A stretch of DNA of 64,000 nt from RH-AL1 sp965277355 (lineage in GTDB: Bacteria; Pseudomonadota; Alphaproteobacteria; Rhizobiales; Beijerinckiaceae): positions 1,674,001-1,738,000 of the forward strand of contig CBDICN010000002.1 of NCBI GenBank assembly GCA_965277355.1. The letters run 5' to 3'. This document shows, in pieces, positions 63,831 to 64,000 of this stretch. Made by a program: the position numbers and the translations under genes. Below the pieces are notes generated by a model. That model worked only from the letters and a program-made list of their open reading frames with translations, had not been told where the DNA came from and did not search any database. Position 1 is the stretch's first letter; each line of letters begins with the position of its first letter.

Positions 63831-64000
63831 ATGCTTGCCCAAGTTCGCGACGCCGGCGAAGCCGCGGCGGCGGCCCGTTGTGGCGTCGATGCCGTGGAGC
63901 TGGTGATCGACGCGGCCTCGGACCTAGCGTCCGCCGAGGCGGTTCGGGCCGCCGCGCCCGGGCTCGTTCTCCGTCTGCGGATCGGCGCCGATGCCCCGCC
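63831..64000 (+). CDS. partial gene, resembles MfnB ((5-formylfuran-3-yl)methyl phosphate synthase)
   Basis: Only the first 56 residues are in the window: MLAQVRDAGEAAAAARCG, VDAVELVIDAASDLAS and LVLRLRIGADA. The pattern of a short beta-strand, a helix with EAxxAxxxGxD, and a strand with the polar turn is what the N-terminus of the DUF556/MfnB family looks like; MfnB makes the furan precursor of methanofuran. Methylotrophs with the tetrahydromethanopterin pathway have this gene. A TTG three codons upstream could be the start. Too little sequence is present for a firm call. Confidence 0.4.
   Translation, partial: MLAQVRDAGEAAAAARCGVDAVELVIDAASDLASAEAVRAAAPGLVLRLRIGADAP

Overview
The window is about 64 kb of GC-rich chromosomal DNA from an alphaproteobacterium, most likely of the order Hyphomicrobiales (Rhizobiales). 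The evidence is the gene order ppsR-maf-aroE-coaE-dnaQ beside hemE, mitofilin-like/HemY neighbours, Tim44-like proteins, an HWE histidine kinase, a rhizobial-style DnaG without zinc ligands and CtrA-like sites. A partial gene at the right edge resembles the methanofuran-pathway enzyme MfnB. That hints at a methylotroph-related family (Methylobacteriaceae/Beijerinckiaceae type), but this is only a hint. I assigned no species, and no rRNA, tRNA or CRISPR array was seen.

Layout. (1) 1-12969 is core housekeeping: beta-carbonic anhydrase, mitofilin-like protein and HemY, leuD, an Smr/MltA/Tim44 set, fxsA and secB, then the minus-strand run ppsR-maf-aroE-coaE-dnaQ with overlapping or nearly abutting ends. 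(2) 12970-13311 is a strong candidate for the chromosome replication origin (oriC), between ppsR and hemE, with a perfect TTAA-N7-TTAAC CtrA-type site, several DnaA-box-like motifs and an AT-rich end. hemE and hemJ (late heme synthesis) read away from it, and infC follows with an AUU start codon and a clear terminator. (3) 15.6-31.9 kb looks like an accessory catabolic region. It holds a cytochrome P450 with a GntR regulator; a periplasmic cluster of a TsdA-like diheme cytochrome c, an orphan binding protein and a Tat-exported protein beside a LysR regulator; an aromatic-acid MFS transporter facing an extradiol dioxygenase; a phenol-type outer-membrane protein; a ferredoxin-reductase-like flavoprotein; and a 3-oxoacid CoA-transferase pair whose A subunit is broken. 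Two transposase remnants and several small secreted proteins lie among them. (4) 32.0-41.0 kb carries two MltB-type lytic transglycosylases, a REP-like palindromic element, an RND efflux pump with its adaptor, and an HWE kinase. (5) 41.2-48.2 kb is a complete oxidative pentose-phosphate operon, tkt-gnd-zwf-HAD-HAD-pgl, with two tandem HAD phosphatases inside it. (6) 48.3-55.2 kb has a CnoX-like protein, a LON-domain protein, a Trm112-like protein, an OmpR-type two-component pair, a PIN-toxin remnant, MarR and ilvE. (7) 55.4-60.9 kb is the macromolecular-synthesis group (yqeY, dnaG, rpoD) interrupted by panB on the opposite strand. (8) 61-64 kb has an AT-hook-like protein, a second Tim44-like membrane protein, a tail-anchored hypothetical protein and the partial MfnB-like gene.

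The most notable items are the candidate oriC, the orphan periplasmic redox cluster at 18.5-21.6 kb, the multiply frameshifted but otherwise intact CoA-transferase A gene, two small secreted proteins sharing a C-terminal CGxxLxxxCA motif, the zinc-less DnaG, and the HAD pair inside the pentose-phosphate operon. Functional calls rest on reading motifs by eye. No database search was possible.
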